Numbered from the stretch's first letter, positions 7,741 through 17,008 are shown. The stretch: DNA of 64,000 nt from JAGWBD01 sp965197455 (GCA_965197455.1 OZ240208.1:62001-126000); one strand, 5' to 3'. Program-made: numbers and translations. The notes: a model not told the origin generated them from the letters alone.

Positions 7741-9429
7741 CTAGGCTTCGGTTTCCGTCTCCAGCCTGAATTCAGCGTTGCGGCCATGGATGCCGGTCGC
7801 GCCGCTGGGGCGGGTGCCGCGGCTGGATTCGATCTGCGGCTCGCCCTCGCCATCGACGCTGCGTACCTCGATGCGGTGGCGTCCCTCGATGAAGGGCATG
7901 TCGAAGCGCCACAGCACCCAGGTCTTGTCGGAGAGCGGGTCGCGCAACTGCGCCTCCTGCCACTCCTCATTGTCCATGCGTACCTCAACCTTCGAGACGG
8001 TGCGGTCGCCGGCATGGGCGATGCCGCCCACCGGGACGTAGGTGATGCCGTCGCTGACGAAAGCCTGGTCGGTGGCCACCACGTCCACCACCGAGGTGGT
8101 CTGCATCAGCGCTTCTTCATCCCAGCCGCGCGTGACCCAGTAGCCCTCCTGATAGTCGGCGACTACTTCAATCCCGTTGATCCACTTTGGCTGCTTCATG
8201 CCATAGCGATCGGGAATGTAGATGCGCAGCGGGAAACCGTTGCGTTCCGGCAGCGGCAAATCATCCCAGGCGTAGGCCAGCATGATGCGCTCGTCCGAGT
8301 CGATCAGGTTGAGGTCGACCGTCTCGTGGAAGCCGTCCGCGCCGAAGATGCGCAGGAATTGCGCGTCCTCCTGCAGCCCGGCCCGCTCCAGCAGCTCCTG
8401 CATGCGCAGCCCGGTCCACTTCTGCGTGCCGATCAGGTCGCCACCCACGCGGTTGGAGATGCAGGCCAGCGTCAGATACTGGTCCACCGGGCTGAAGTCG
8501 CTGCGCAGTTCGGCCAGCGTCAGCTCCAGCGGATTCTCGACCAGGCCGGTGACGGGCAGGGTCCAGGTCTCTTCTTCAAGCACGGGCGGCCGCGAGCTGA
8601 TGTCAATCCGGTAGTGGTCCTCAACCGGCGTAAATTCGGGGCGGGTGCCCGGTACGGGTTGTACCGCGGCATCTGCGTTGGGCAGGGTGCCATCCACAGC
8701 GCTGGCGTAGCGCACCGGTGCAGACGTCGTGCCGCTCTCGCGCAACAGGGCGCCCACGCCGGCGCCGACCACCGTGACCGTCGCTGCTGCCCCGCCCATG
8801 CGCAGCAGGAAGCTGCGGCGGTCGAGCGCCTGCACGGAAGCCTGCATTCCCGGCGCAGCATCTGTGGCAGGAGCGCTGCCAGGCTCTGCGTCGACCAGCA
8901 AAATATTGTACAGCGCGGCGAGCGCGAGGCCCCAGGCGCTGAAGGCGACCACGATCCACAGGAAGTTGATGGGGGGCGCTGTGAGCGCGGTGAAGTTGAC
9001 GGCGTTGCTCAGCAGGGCCACCGGCAGGCCGAGAATCAACCCGGGGACGAAGCCCGCCCAGGACGGCAGGCGTTTCGCGCTACGATTACGCTGCACAGCG
9101 AAGTAGAGCGCGCCGAGTACCACGCCGGTGAGCACCATACCGCCAATCCCCATCAACTGTTCGGCGGCCTTGGCCGCAGTCGAGGTTTCGCCCAGCTGCA
9201 GCGTGATGATGAGCGTGACCATGGTGTCGATGGCGAAGGTGATGAGCCCGCCGGGCATGCTGCGCGCCGCCCAGTCAAGCACGTCGAAGGGCACGAATGG
9301 TGTGCCCAGGAAGGCATCAGCGAACCAGAATATGGCGACCAGAGGCACGATCAATAGCAATCCGGCCAGCGCGCCGTAACCGAGGGCCCGTCCGGCCCCT
9401 GTTCCCTGAGTGTTTTTCTCGTCTGTCAT
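7741..9429 (-). CDS. Membrane-anchored sulfite-oxidase-family molybdopterin oxidoreductase
   Basis: This 562-aa protein combines a membrane domain with a sulfite-oxidase/YedY-type molybdenum-cofactor enzyme. About five transmembrane helices lie between residues 17 and 178. Next comes a twin-arginine-like motif (RRSFLLRMGG, residues 204-213) with a hydrophobic stretch, then the Moco domain with the cofactor-ligand cysteine Cys323 in LACISNRVGG, and a C-terminal Mo-co dimerisation domain (KVEVRMDNEEW onward). The catalytic part should face the extracytoplasmic side. I chose the ATG at 9429 because residues upstream of it look non-coding and a TATACT -10 sits 27 bases before it. The oxidised substrate is unknown; no haem-binding domain is present in the protein. 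Confidence 0.85.
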   Translation of the reverse strand: MTDEKNTQGTGAGRALGYGALAGLLLIVPLVAIFWFADAFLGTPFVPFDVLDWAARSMPGGLITFAIDTMVTLIITLQLGETSTAAKAAEQLMGIGGMVLTGVVLGALYFAVQRNRSAKRLPSWAGFVPGLILGLPVALLSNAVNFTALTAPPINFLWIVVAFSAWGLALAALYNILLVDAEPGSAPATDAAPGMQASVQALDRRSFLLRMGGAAATVTVVGAGVGALLRESGTTSAPVRYASAVDGTLPNADAAVQPVPGTRPEFTPVEDHYRIDISSRPPVLEEETWTLPVTGLVENPLELTLAELRSDFSPVDQYLTLACISNRVGGDLIGTQKWTGLRMQELLERAGLQEDAQFLRIFGADGFHETVDLNLIDSDERIMLAYAWDDLPLPERNGFPLRIYIPDRYGMKQPKWINGIEVVADYQEGYWVTRGWDEEALMQTTSVVDVVATDQAFVSDGITYVPVGGIAHAGDRTVSKVEVRMDNEEWQEAQLRDPLSDKTWVLWRFDMPFIEGRHRIEVRSVDGEGEPQIESSRGTRPSGATGIHGRNAEFRLETETEA

Positions 9430-9455
9430 GACAATATCCTGTCCTGTCTGACCGC

Positions 9456-9461
9456 AGTATA
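9456..9461 (-). promoter_or_regulatory. -10 element for the molybdoenzyme gene
   Basis: TATACT on the minus strand, 27 bases before the ATG at 9429, within the divergent intergenic region. Confidence 0.4.
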
Positions 9462-9524
9462 CATCACATTCTCCCCGCCCATCTTGCGAAACCCTTACGC
9501 ATGGCGGCGGATGTGACATGGGCG

Positions 9525-9530
9525 TACAAT
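9525..9530 (+). promoter_or_regulatory. -10 element for the dipeptidase gene
   Basis: TACAAT in the context GCGTACAATC, 36 bases before the GTG at 9567. The same ten bases occur upstream of the minus-strand gene that starts at 17008. Confidence 0.35.
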
Positions 9531-9566
9531 CATGATCTGATAGCAGCGCGAGCGGGAGTGATATGC

Positions 9567-10634
9567 GTGATCATCGTTGATGCGCACGAAGACATCGCCT
9601 TCAACTGGTTGGCCGCTGGACGGGACTGGCGCAACAGTGCGCTGGCCACCCGCCGCGCGGAAGCGCTTCTGGCAGACAAGCATCGTGCCGGCCTGGCGAG
9701 CACCGGCCTGCCGGAAACGCTGGCCGGAGGCGTCGGACTCGTCTTCGCCACGCTCTTCACCGCGCCGCGTAGCCGTCACTCCTCCCCCTGGGACAGCCTC
9801 TGCTACAGTGACTCCGGCGAAGCTTACGCCCTGGCGTCGAGCCAGCTGGATTACTATGAGCGCCTGGCCGACGAGCACGCGCAAATCAGCCTGGTGCAAA
9901 ACCTCGCCCAATTGGATGCCGTGCTGGCGACCTGGAACGAAGGAGCTCCTGAGCAGGAGCGTCAGGTCGGGCTGGTATTGTTGATGGAGAACGCCGACCC
10001 GATTGTCGAGCCGGAACAGTTTGAGGAATGGTACGAGCGCGGCGTGCGCATCGTCGGGCCGGCGTGGACGGCCTCGCGCTACTGCGGCGGCACGGGTCAG
10101 CCTGGGCCATTGACGGACGAGGGGCGCGCGCTGCTGGAAATCATGGCGGAACATGGCGCCCTGCTTGATCTCTCGCACATGGCAGAGGAGGCCTGTCGCG
10201 AGGCGCTGGACCGCTACGAAGGCCCGATCTTCGCCAGCCACAGCAATCCCCGTCGCTTCTGCGATACGGACCGTCACCTTGAGGACGACGTGATTCAGCA
10301 GCTGGCGGAGCGCGACGGCGCGATGGGCGTGGTGCTCTTCAATCGCTTTCTCAGCAACAGCTGGAGCGGGCCGCCGCGCCTGCCACTCGACATGGTGCTG
10401 CAGGTGATTGATCATGTCTGTCAACTGACCGGCAGCGCCGCACACGTTGGCATCGGCAGCGACCTGGATGGCGGCTTCGGCGCGGAGAGCGCCCCGTTGG
10501 GCATCGAAACTGTGGCTGACCTGAGCGCGATTGGCGCCGGTCTGGTCGCGCGCGGTTACAGCCAGGATGACATCGCGGCCATTCAGGGCGGCAACATGCT
10601 GCGTCAGCTGCGGGCTGCGCTGCCGGAGAGCTGA
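9567..10634 (+). CDS. Membrane dipeptidase (peptidase family M19)
   Basis: This 355-aa zinc metallopeptidase of the renal-dipeptidase family cleaves dipeptides and, in some relatives, D-amino-acid-containing or cyclic-derived substrates. The metal site begins with His7 and Asp9 (DAHED). SHSN in the middle and GSDLDGGFG near the C-terminus are characteristic of M19. No signal peptide is visible, so it is probably cytoplasmic. The start is taken as GTG at 9567 because GGGAG lies eight bases upstream and this gives the family N-terminus; an in-frame ATG at 9501 would add 22 unconserved-looking residues. A small membrane protein gene follows after four bases. Confidence 0.85.
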   Translation: MIIVDAHEDIAFNWLAAGRDWRNSALATRRAEALLADKHRAGLASTGLPETLAGGVGLVFATLFTAPRSRHSSPWDSLCYSDSGEAYALASSQLDYYERLADEHAQISLVQNLAQLDAVLATWNEGAPEQERQVGLVLLMENADPIVEPEQFEEWYERGVRIVGPAWTASRYCGGTGQPGPLTDEGRALLEIMAEHGALLDLSHMAEEACREALDRYEGPIFASHSNPRRFCDTDRHLEDDVIQQLAERDGAMGVVLFNRFLSNSWSGPPRLPLDMVLQVIDHVCQLTGSAAHVGIGSDLDGGFGAESAPLGIETVADLSAIGAGLVARGYSQDDIAAIQGGNMLRQLRAALPES

Positions 10635-10638
10635 GCCT

Positions 10639-11103
10639 GTGTTTCGAGTGAGTCAGATTGCGATTCTGTTTGGCACCCTCGGTGTTGTGCTGGCCGCAAT
10701 CGGGCTGTTTCCCGGCCTGACCGGAATGCCCACAGTTCAGGGCATCGGCGCCGTGCAGTTGTTCACGGTGATGGCCGGTCTCAGCCTGCTGGTGCTGGGC
10801 GCACTGCTCTACGTCAAATCCACATTCTACGCCCGCCGTACTGCGACCCTGATGCAGCAGATTGCGCTGCGTCTTTCCTTGACTGCGCTGCTCTTTGCCG
10901 GCATGTCCGCTGTGGCGGACGTCCTTGGTTTCGGTTCGAACGTCCGTGATATGTATACAGAAGACATCTTCTTCGGGCCGCTGCAGGCCGTGGGACTGAT
11001 TGGAGGTTTCCTGGTGGCATCCTTCGGCGTCCTGCTCTACGCGCTGGGTGGACTCATGGAAGTCGATGATGCGGAGCAGAATTTAGACGATTCCGCTGAC
11101 TGA
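10639..11103 (+). CDS. Four-helix membrane protein of unknown function
   Basis: This is a 154-aa integral membrane protein with four predicted transmembrane helices (about residues 5-25, 38-58, 75-93 and 115-135) and an acidic C-terminal tail (EVDDAEQNLDDSAD). I do not recognise the family. The start is assigned to GTG at 10639, four bases after the dipeptidase stop, because residues encoded further upstream overlap that gene in another frame. Close spacing suggests cotranscription with the dipeptidase. It converges with the sugar dehydrogenase gene, leaving six bases between them. Confidence 0.65.
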   Translation: MFRVSQIAILFGTLGVVLAAIGLFPGLTGMPTVQGIGAVQLFTVMAGLSLLVLGALLYVKSTFYARRTATLMQQIALRLSLTALLFAGMSAVADVLGFGSNVRDMYTEDIFFGPLQAVGLIGGFLVASFGVLLYALGGLMEVDDAEQNLDDSAD

Positions 11104-11109
11104 CGCCGC

Positions 11110-12318
11110 TCAGGCGCGGACGAGCCGGTACAGCACTCCGGCGTAGTCGATGACGTAGAGTTCGCCGTCTTCATCCTCGCCGAAGGAACTGATTTGCATG
11201 ACGGTGTCGAATATCTGACGGGTCTGCCAGTTGCCATCCAGGTCGCGCCAGGCGCCCCAAATGACGCCAGTGCACCAGTCACCGTAGAAATATACGCCAT
11301 GCAGTTCCGGCAGGCTCGCGCCACGATAGACATAACCGCCGGTGATGGAACAGCCGACGTCGTGTCCGTACTCGAAGGCCGGCGCCTGCATGTCTGCTGT
11401 GATGCGCCCGCTGCTGTAGCGCTGGCTGCCTTCCATGACGCGCCAGCCGTAGTTGACGCCGCCCGGGCTGTCGGCGGGCTCCACATTAACTTCCTCAAGC
11501 AGGTTCTGGCCGACATCGGCGATGTACAGTTCACCGGTGACGCGGTCAAAGCTGAAGCGCCAGGGGTTGCGCAGGCCCCAGGCCCAGGTCTGTTGTGACA
11601 GCAACAGGTTGCGCACCAGGCCGGGGTTGTCCGGCGGGATGGCGTAGCCAGTGTCCACATCGACGTCCAGGCGCAGGATGCTGCCCAGCAGAGTGCGGGG
11701 ATTCTGGCCGCTGTTAAGCGGATCGCCGGCGGAGCCGCCGTCGCCGAGGCCGAAGTAAAGATAGCCGTCGGGGCCAAAGGCGATCTGGCCGCCATTGTGG
11801 TTGGCGTAGGGCTGGGACAGTGTGAGGAGGACCTGGCGGCTCAGGGTGTCCACAACATCGGGCTCGTCCGGGCGCATGCTGTAGCGGGCCAGCACGGTGC
11901 TGCCGTTATGATCGCTGTAGTGCACGAAGAAGCGGCCGTTGCTGGCGAATTCAGGATGAAAGGCCAGGCCCAGCAGGCCTCGCTCGGAAAACTGCCGCAG
12001 CGAATCCTGGTTGACCAGGTTGGTCATATCCAGGAAAGGTTCTGGCTGCAGCACATCTTCGATGAGCACTTGCACAGGCCCGGTCTGGCCCACGAGGAAG
12101 AGACGGCCGCTGCCATCGCCGGCGTGGGTCAAATAGAGTGGCTTCAGTAGACCTGCAACCAGGGGATGCAGGCGGTAGCGTGCAGGCTCGGGGCCGTCCG
12201 CGCGCAAGGTGGGCGCGACCAACTGTGGTGTCGGCGTGGGTTCCTGCGCGGCGACGGGCAGGGCCAGCAGCGTCAGCAGCAAACAGGCCAGGAGGCGGCG
12301 GCCAGCGATGTGCGTCAT
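11110..12318 (-). CDS. PQQ-type glucose/sorbosone dehydrogenase-like beta-propeller protein
   Basis: This is a secreted six-bladed beta-propeller protein of the soluble aldose sugar dehydrogenase (GSDH) family, 402 aa. A signal peptide ends near ALPVAAQ, followed by a Pro/Thr-rich linker. Family signatures include LYLTHAGDGSGRLFLVGQTG near the start, FHPEFASNGRFFVHYSD, ANHNGGQIAFGPDGYLYFGLGDGG and AWGLRNPWRFSFD. Relatives oxidise sugars using PQQ and calcium outside the cytoplasm; no PQQ biosynthesis gene is seen here. The ATG overlaps the stop of the UDP-sugar dehydrogenase gene by one base (TGATG), so the two are coupled. Confidence 0.85.
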   Translation of the reverse strand: MTHIAGRRLLACLLLTLLALPVAAQEPTPTPQLVAPTLRADGPEPARYRLHPLVAGLLKPLYLTHAGDGSGRLFLVGQTGPVQVLIEDVLQPEPFLDMTNLVNQDSLRQFSERGLLGLAFHPEFASNGRFFVHYSDHNGSTVLARYSMRPDEPDVVDTLSRQVLLTLSQPYANHNGGQIAFGPDGYLYFGLGDGGSAGDPLNSGQNPRTLLGSILRLDVDVDTGYAIPPDNPGLVRNLLLSQQTWAWGLRNPWRFSFDRVTGELYIADVGQNLLEEVNVEPADSPGGVNYGWRVMEGSQRYSSGRITADMQAPAFEYGHDVGCSITGGYVYRGASLPELHGVYFYGDWCTGVIWGAWRDLDGNWQTRQIFDTVMQISSFGEDEDGELYVIDYAGVLYRLVRA

Positions 12319-13712
12319 CAGTCAGACTCCTCGGGCAGGGCAGGCGGCGAAGGTGAGCCAACCGCAAGATAGCGGTAGCCCAGGCGCTGCAGATATTCGA
12401 AGTCGGGGATCATGCGGCGCCCGTCAATGATGAGCGCCGGTGGCACGAGGTTGCGCTGGATACTGCCGGAGAGCCCGCGAAACTCCTCCCAGTCAGTCGA
12501 GATGAAGACACAGTCGCTGCCGCGCAAGGCCTCTTCCGCGCTTTCGTGATATTGAATGCGACTGAATAGCGGATTGTGCGCGGGGTCAAGGGCGCGGCTG
12601 GCCTCGGGGATGGCCAGCGGGTCGTAGGCGTGCAGGGCGCGGGCGCCGCTGCCCAGCAGCGCTTCCGCCACGGACAGCGAGGACGAGTCGCGTACGTCGT
12701 TGGTCTTCTTCTTGAAGGCCAGACCCAGCAGGGCGATGGTTTTGCCGCTGAAGTCGTAACCGGCTTCCTGGCGGGCGCGCTCGATGAGGTAGACTTTCTG
12801 GTACTCATTGATCTCGTGCACGGCCTGCAAGAGGCCGGTTTGCTGGCCGGCGTCGCCCAGTTGGTAGATGAGCGACTGGATGTCCTTGCCGAAGCAGGAG
12901 CCGCCAGCGCCGTTGGAGACGTAGGAGCCCCAGGTGCTGATGCGGTGGTCAGACGTGACGCCTCGCTTCAGATCTTCCATGTGCACATTGTCGAAGTTCT
13001 CGGCGAGGCGCGCGCCAACGCCATTCCAGAAGGAGATGTAGGTCAGCAGCAGGGTGTTGCTGACGTACTTGATGGCTTCGGCGGTCTCGGGCGAGGTCTC
13101 GATGTACTGGATGCGCACGTGATTGTAGAACTGGGAATAGAGGCGGCGGATGCTTTCGAAATCCTGCATGCTGTCCGCGCCCACCACCACGCGGTCCGGG
13201 TGGCGTGAGCGGACGACGGCTTCGCCTTCTGGCAGAAATTCGGGGTTGGAGGCAATGCCGAAATTTGTCACGCCCTGCTGCTGCAGGAAGGCCTCCAGCT
13301 GGCGCGCCGTGCCGACCGGCACCGTGCTCTTGTTGATGATGACCACGCGCCGCCGGTCCTTGCGCCCGGCCAGCAGGGGCGCAATGGTGCCCAGCGCATT
13401 GAAGTAGTAACTGAGGTCGGCCGAGCCGTCAGCGTTGGAAGGTGTCGGCAGGCAGAGGAAGAGCGCGTCGACGCCCTCGATGACGGGCCGCAGGTCGTCG
13501 ATGAAATGCAGGGAACGGCCGGCGTTTTCGGCGATGATGTCGGCCAGGCCAGGCTCGTTGACGTAGTGCTCAATGGCGTTGCGGCGAGCGCTGCGAAAGG
13601 CGGCCAGCCGCCCGGCATCGACGTCATAGGCCCAGACTTCATGGCCATATTCCGAGCAGACAGCGGCATGGGTCAGGCCAACGAAGCCGGCTCCAGCGAC
13701 GATGAGTTTCAC
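12318..13712 (-). CDS. UDP-glucose 6-dehydrogenase family protein
   Basis: This 464-aa nucleotide-sugar dehydrogenase oxidises the C6 hydroxyl of a UDP-sugar to a carboxylate with two NAD+. It has the N-terminal Rossmann motif GAGFVGLTHAAV, the central NPEFLPEG segment and the catalytic cysteine Cys273 in GGSCFGKD, followed by the UDP-binding C-terminal domain. The start is GTG; the GTG at 13712 is spaced six bases from AGGGG, whereas an alternative GTG at 13718 sits directly on that ribosome site. An extended -10 element lies about 37 bases upstream. Neighbouring genes suggest a role in polysaccharide or glycan precursor formation. The exact UDP-sugar is not determined. Confidence 0.87.
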   Translation of the reverse strand: MKLIVAGAGFVGLTHAAVCSEYGHEVWAYDVDAGRLAAFRSARRNAIEHYVNEPGLADIIAENAGRSLHFIDDLRPVIEGVDALFLCLPTPSNADGSADLSYYFNALGTIAPLLAGRKDRRRVVIINKSTVPVGTARQLEAFLQQQGVTNFGIASNPEFLPEGEAVVRSRHPDRVVVGADSMQDFESIRRLYSQFYNHVRIQYIETSPETAEAIKYVSNTLLLTYISFWNGVGARLAENFDNVHMEDLKRGVTSDHRISTWGSYVSNGAGGSCFGKDIQSLIYQLGDAGQQTGLLQAVHEINEYQKVYLIERARQEAGYDFSGKTIALLGLAFKKKTNDVRDSSSLSVAEALLGSGARALHAYDPLAIPEASRALDPAHNPLFSRIQYHESAEEALRGSDCVFISTDWEEFRGLSGSIQRNLVPPALIIDGRRMIPDFEYLQRLGYRYLAVGSPSPPALPEESD

Positions 13713-13748
13713 AGACACCCCCTGACAGCAAGGTCCGCCTTCCGCGCC

Positions 13749-13757
13749 AGTCTATCA
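13749..13757 (-). promoter_or_regulatory. Extended -10 promoter for the UDP-sugar dehydrogenase operon
   Basis: On the minus strand TGA-TAGACT ends 36 bases before the GTG at 13712. It matches the TGn-TATACT pattern seen elsewhere in the window. Confidence 0.4.
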
Positions 13758-13771
13758 CAGACGGGTGATGC

Positions 13772-15094
13772 TCAGTCTGGCGCTGCCAGCATCAGCCGCG
13801 CGGCGCGGCGCCCCAGCTCGACGGCGTAATTTGTGCCACGATCCCAGGGATAGACCTGGCTCATGTTGGCCAGCAACAGGCCAGGCCAGGGAGTTTGCAG
13901 CGGCGGAATGGTTGCGCTGTGATTGATGCCGGGGACGGGTTGGGCGTAGGGCGCGCGGAACACCCAGGCCTTGCGCACCCAGTCCGCGCGGAAGTCCGGG
14001 TTGAAACGGTCGAGCACGGCCGTGAAGCGCCGCACCAGTTCCTCCTCCTCCAGTTGGAACCAGGTGTGGTCGGGCGGGACGTAATCACCGCAATAGACCA
14101 GAACGTCTCCATTGTAGTGACGCCGGTCCATCCAGTTGGTGTGCTCCACCAGCGCCAGAAAAGGAAACTGGCTGCGCTCGCGCTCCGGGCTGGAGGCGGG
14201 CAGGTTGAGCCAGTAGGTGCCGTCCGTGAGCAGGGAGTGTTTGAGCGCCAGCACGACGCAAACCCCGCCGATGCTGCGTAGCGCGGCCAGCTGACGGCCG
14301 TAGGGACTGTCCGCCAGTCCCTCGCAGAGGCGCAGCATGAGGCGCGGCGAAGTGGTGCTCAGGACGCGCTCGAAACGTTGCGACCTGCCATCGGCCAGCT
14401 GCAGCGCAAGGCTATTTTCCTGCGTGCTGATGCGCTGCACGCGCGCGTTGAAGTGGATGACCGCGCCATGCCGGCGACAGTCGGCGGCGAGGGCATCGAG
14501 GAATGCCTGAAAGCCGCCCTCAAAAGTGCCCAGACGCAGGCTGCGCGACACGACGCGCGCCCACAGCCAGGCCATGTTGACTTCGCGGTAGCGATCGCTG
14601 AACTTACCGATGAGCAGGGGCTGCCACAGACGCTCGTAGGCTTCGCGCCCCATGTTGCGCCGTAGCCAGTCATGCGCGGTGACGCCCTCCAGCGCGCGCC
14701 AGTCGCGCATCAGCTTCAACCGGAGGCCGGTCAGCCCCATACGCAGGCTGGCCAGCGGCGAAAGCGGCAACAGCAATGCCGACGGGGAAATCTCGGCGCG
14801 GAAACTCTTGCCGTCGATCCAGTAACTGGTTTTGGGGCGCGGGAAGCGCAGCTTGTCGCTGAGTCCCATCTCCTCAATGAGGCCCAAAATGTGGCGGTCG
14901 CTTTCGAACCAGTGGTGATAGAACTTCTCCAGCTGCCAGTCCCAGCCGTCGTCGCGGAAGCCGGCTGCCAGGCCGCCCACGCGGTCCTCGCCCTCGAAGA
15001 GCTGCACCCGGTGCCCGGCAAGCGCCAGGTCGCGGGCGGCGCTCAGCCCGGTGGCGCCGGCGCCGATGATGGCCACATTGAGCGCTGCCGTCAT
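13772..15094 (-). CDS. FAD-dependent amine-oxidase/protoporphyrinogen-oxidase-like protein
   Basis: This is a 440-aa flavoprotein of the FAD/NAD(P)-binding superfamily. The N-terminal dinucleotide motif is IIGAGATGLSAARDLALAGH, followed by the GG doublet (RVGGLAAGF) and a distinctive LEKFYHHWFESD segment. The C-terminal FAD clamp region is NMSQVYPWDRGTNYAVELGR. Proteins of this type often sit in polysaccharide or nucleotide-sugar clusters and are annotated as protoporphyrinogen-oxidase or phytoene-desaturase-like; their reaction is unclear. It lies 53 bases upstream of the promoter-bearing UDP-sugar dehydrogenase gene on the same strand. Confidence 0.75.
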   Translation of the reverse strand: MTAALNVAIIGAGATGLSAARDLALAGHRVQLFEGEDRVGGLAAGFRDDGWDWQLEKFYHHWFESDRHILGLIEEMGLSDKLRFPRPKTSYWIDGKSFRAEISPSALLLPLSPLASLRMGLTGLRLKLMRDWRALEGVTAHDWLRRNMGREAYERLWQPLLIGKFSDRYREVNMAWLWARVVSRSLRLGTFEGGFQAFLDALAADCRRHGAVIHFNARVQRISTQENSLALQLADGRSQRFERVLSTTSPRLMLRLCEGLADSPYGRQLAALRSIGGVCVVLALKHSLLTDGTYWLNLPASSPERERSQFPFLALVEHTNWMDRRHYNGDVLVYCGDYVPPDHTWFQLEEEELVRRFTAVLDRFNPDFRADWVRKAWVFRAPYAQPVPGINHSATIPPLQTPWPGLLLANMSQVYPWDRGTNYAVELGRRAARLMLAAPD

Positions 15095-15148
15095 GTCTGT
15101 GTTTTCTCCAGGTTGGGCCTGATAGCTTCATCCAGGATGGCGCATTGG

Positions 15149-15157
15149 TGGTACACT
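15149..15157 (+). promoter_or_regulatory. Extended -10 promoter for the small acidic protein gene
   Basis: TGG-TACACT ends 34 bases before the ATG at 15192. Confidence 0.4.
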
Positions 15158-15191
15158 GGGTGCGGGCGCGCTGCAACCGATGAGGACCCCC

Positions 15192-15539
15192 ATGAGCGAT
15201 CATCATGACCACGAGGACTCACCCGACTGGCTGAGACCGATCGAGGACCTGGCGAACGAGCAACTGGGTGACGGTTCGGCCTGCGAACAGGTGCACCCGA
15301 TTGTGGCGCGCTGGTTCGAAAGGTTGATGGAAGGCGACCCCCCGAACTCGCGCGATGCGGTGCAACAGGCGCTTTCCTGCCTGGCGACGGAAGTATACTA
15401 CAGTACGCCGGAAGAAGTGGTCGAGGCGCTGGAGAGCTCGCTGGATGAGGAAGACATCATCCTGTGGGTGGAGCAGATCCTGCTAATTGGCCGCGCCTTT
15501 GAAAGCGGCCTGAGCAAGGGCGAGCTGGACGACCTCTAG
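15192..15539 (+). CDS. Small acidic hypothetical protein
   Basis: This 115-aa soluble, acidic protein (MSDHHDHEDSPDW...) has a predicted all-helical body and a His/Asp-rich N-terminus. I do not recognise a family. The ATG at 15192 is preferred because GAGGA is five bases upstream; an in-frame ATG at 15180 has no such site. It is monocistronic and its last bases overlap the end of the convergent bactofilin-like gene by four bases. Confidence 0.6.
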   Translation: MSDHHDHEDSPDWLRPIEDLANEQLGDGSACEQVHPIVARWFERLMEGDPPNSRDAVQQALSCLATEVYYSTPEEVVEALESSLDEEDIILWVEQILLIGRAFESGLSKGELDDL

Positions 15540-17008
15540 CGCGCAGCGTCATCCTCTTCATCTTCCCACCAGTTAAATCCTTCCGGCAGGTTTTGCATGC
15601 CGGGCGCTTCCTGGTCCAGGTCAATGACGGGCAGCGCGTCGACATCGACGGAGCGTTGCACCGGCGCTGGCAGGGCCGCCGGCTGACGCATCCTTGTCAC
15701 CGGGCTGCGCATGTGCCACAGCGCCAGGCTGATGGCGCCGAACCCGGTCAGCGGCACCACGATATTGGCCAGCGGACCGACAGCCGGCAAGGTCACGAGC
15801 AGGACAATCGGAACGGCGCCAACCAGTAATTCTGCGCGCACGCCATACGCGCGTCTGCTTCTGCGCCGCAATTGATGAAGCAGGCCGCGACCCAGCGCCA
15901 GGGCGACCAGGACCCGTGCGGCATGTAGCAACAGGAAGAGAAACACGCCGCCGCCGCCGAGGTTGAACACGGCCAGCGCCATCAGGCTGAGGCCGCCCAG
16001 TTCACCCATGCCGCCCGCCGTCAGCAACGCGCTGCCACCCGCCAGCAACAGGAAGAGCACGAGCCACACGACAGTCGTGAGCAGGCTGCCAACCACGCCC
16101 GCGCCGAGGCAGGGCAGTGGGCTGAAGCGCAGGTGGTGCAGGGGCGCCTGCAGCGGGTGTGGCACCAGTCGTAGCAGCACCAGGCCGACCAGCAGCGTAG
16201 AGATCAGCTCACGCCCCAGGGTCAGCAGCCAGGACGCCAGATCGAGGGCGGGACTCATCTCGGCGAGGCGCGCGGTCGCAAACTCGGGCGCCGCGTTAAG
16301 TTGCGTGAATTCGACTTCTGGCTGCGGCGTGACGCGGATGTCGGCCGGATGCGGGGCGCTGTAGCGCAGCCGTCCGCCCAGGCTGGCAGCCTCACTGACG
16401 ACCAGACCGCGGGGTTCCAGCTGCAGGCCGAAGCGGAAGAGCGAGAGCAGCGTGCCCAGCTCCACCGGCACGGGGTCGCGACTGTCGCCCACCTGCGCAT
16501 CGATGTTGCCGCCGACCGCGCCGGCGATACGCAGCGACTGGCCGGCCCAGGCCAGTTCGCGTTGCACCGCGCCATCCAGCAGCAGCTGGTAGCCAAGTCC
16601 GTAAAGACTGCCGGTGAGAGTCACGCCTTCGGCCAGCGAAGTGCTCAAACTGGCGCTGATGAGGTTGCTGCGCGAATCTCCGAAACGCGCCGAGGGATGA
16701 ATGCGCAGCACCGGCCCGACGTAAATCAGATCGCGCCCGACCCTGCCGCTCAGGTCCAGCTCACCACCCAGCAGGTAGACGTTGCCCTGCACCTCACCTT
16801 CGATGGAGGCGGAGACCGTCGCCAGCAGCAGGTCGCCCTCAATGCTGCCCTCAAGCGTGAAATTGCGGCAGAGCACCACCAGCGAGCCCGGGCGCGTTTC
16901 CTCAGCGGGGACGCGGCACTGGTTGCCTGCCAGCACGTCGAGAGCCGCGAGTGACCCGACGGGCAGCAGCAGCAGTGCGAGCAAGACCATGGCGCTTCGT
17001 GTGCGCAT
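15536..17008 (-). CDS. Bactofilin-like/polymer-forming domain fused to a multi-pass membrane domain
   Basis: This is a 490-aa protein with a signal peptide (MRTRSAMVLLALLLLPVGSLA). A repetitive beta-helical region at about residues 40-180 alternates short hydrophobic strands and glycines (EGSIEGDLLLATVSASIEGE), as in polymer-forming cytoskeletal/bactofilin-type domains. A C-terminal membrane domain has at least four helices (about 255-430) and ends in an acidic cytoplasmic tail. The ATG at 17008 has AGGAG six bases upstream, so the longer upstream frame is not used. The domain pairing suggests a surface or periplasmic scaffold, but function is unknown. Confidence 0.7.
   Translation of the reverse strand: MRTRSAMVLLALLLLPVGSLAALDVLAGNQCRVPAEETRPGSLVVLCRNFTLEGSIEGDLLLATVSASIEGEVQGNVYLLGGELDLSGRVGRDLIYVGPVLRIHPSARFGDSRSNLISASLSTSLAEGVTLTGSLYGLGYQLLLDGAVQRELAWAGQSLRIAGAVGGNIDAQVGDSRDPVPVELGTLLSLFRFGLQLEPRGLVVSEAASLGGRLRYSAPHPADIRVTPQPEVEFTQLNAAPEFATARLAEMSPALDLASWLLTLGRELISTLLVGLVLLRLVPHPLQAPLHHLRFSPLPCLGAGVVGSLLTTVVWLVLFLLLAGGSALLTAGGMGELGGLSLMALAVFNLGGGGVFLFLLLHAARVLVALALGRGLLHQLRRRSRRAYGVRAELLVGAVPIVLLVTLPAVGPLANIVVPLTGFGAISLALWHMRSPVTRMRQPAALPAPVQRSVDVDALPVIDLDQEAPGMQNLPEGFNWWEDEEDDAAR

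Noticed and set aside
7786..9357. 523-codon plus-strand open frame
   Set aside because: Antisense shadow of the molybdoenzyme gene.
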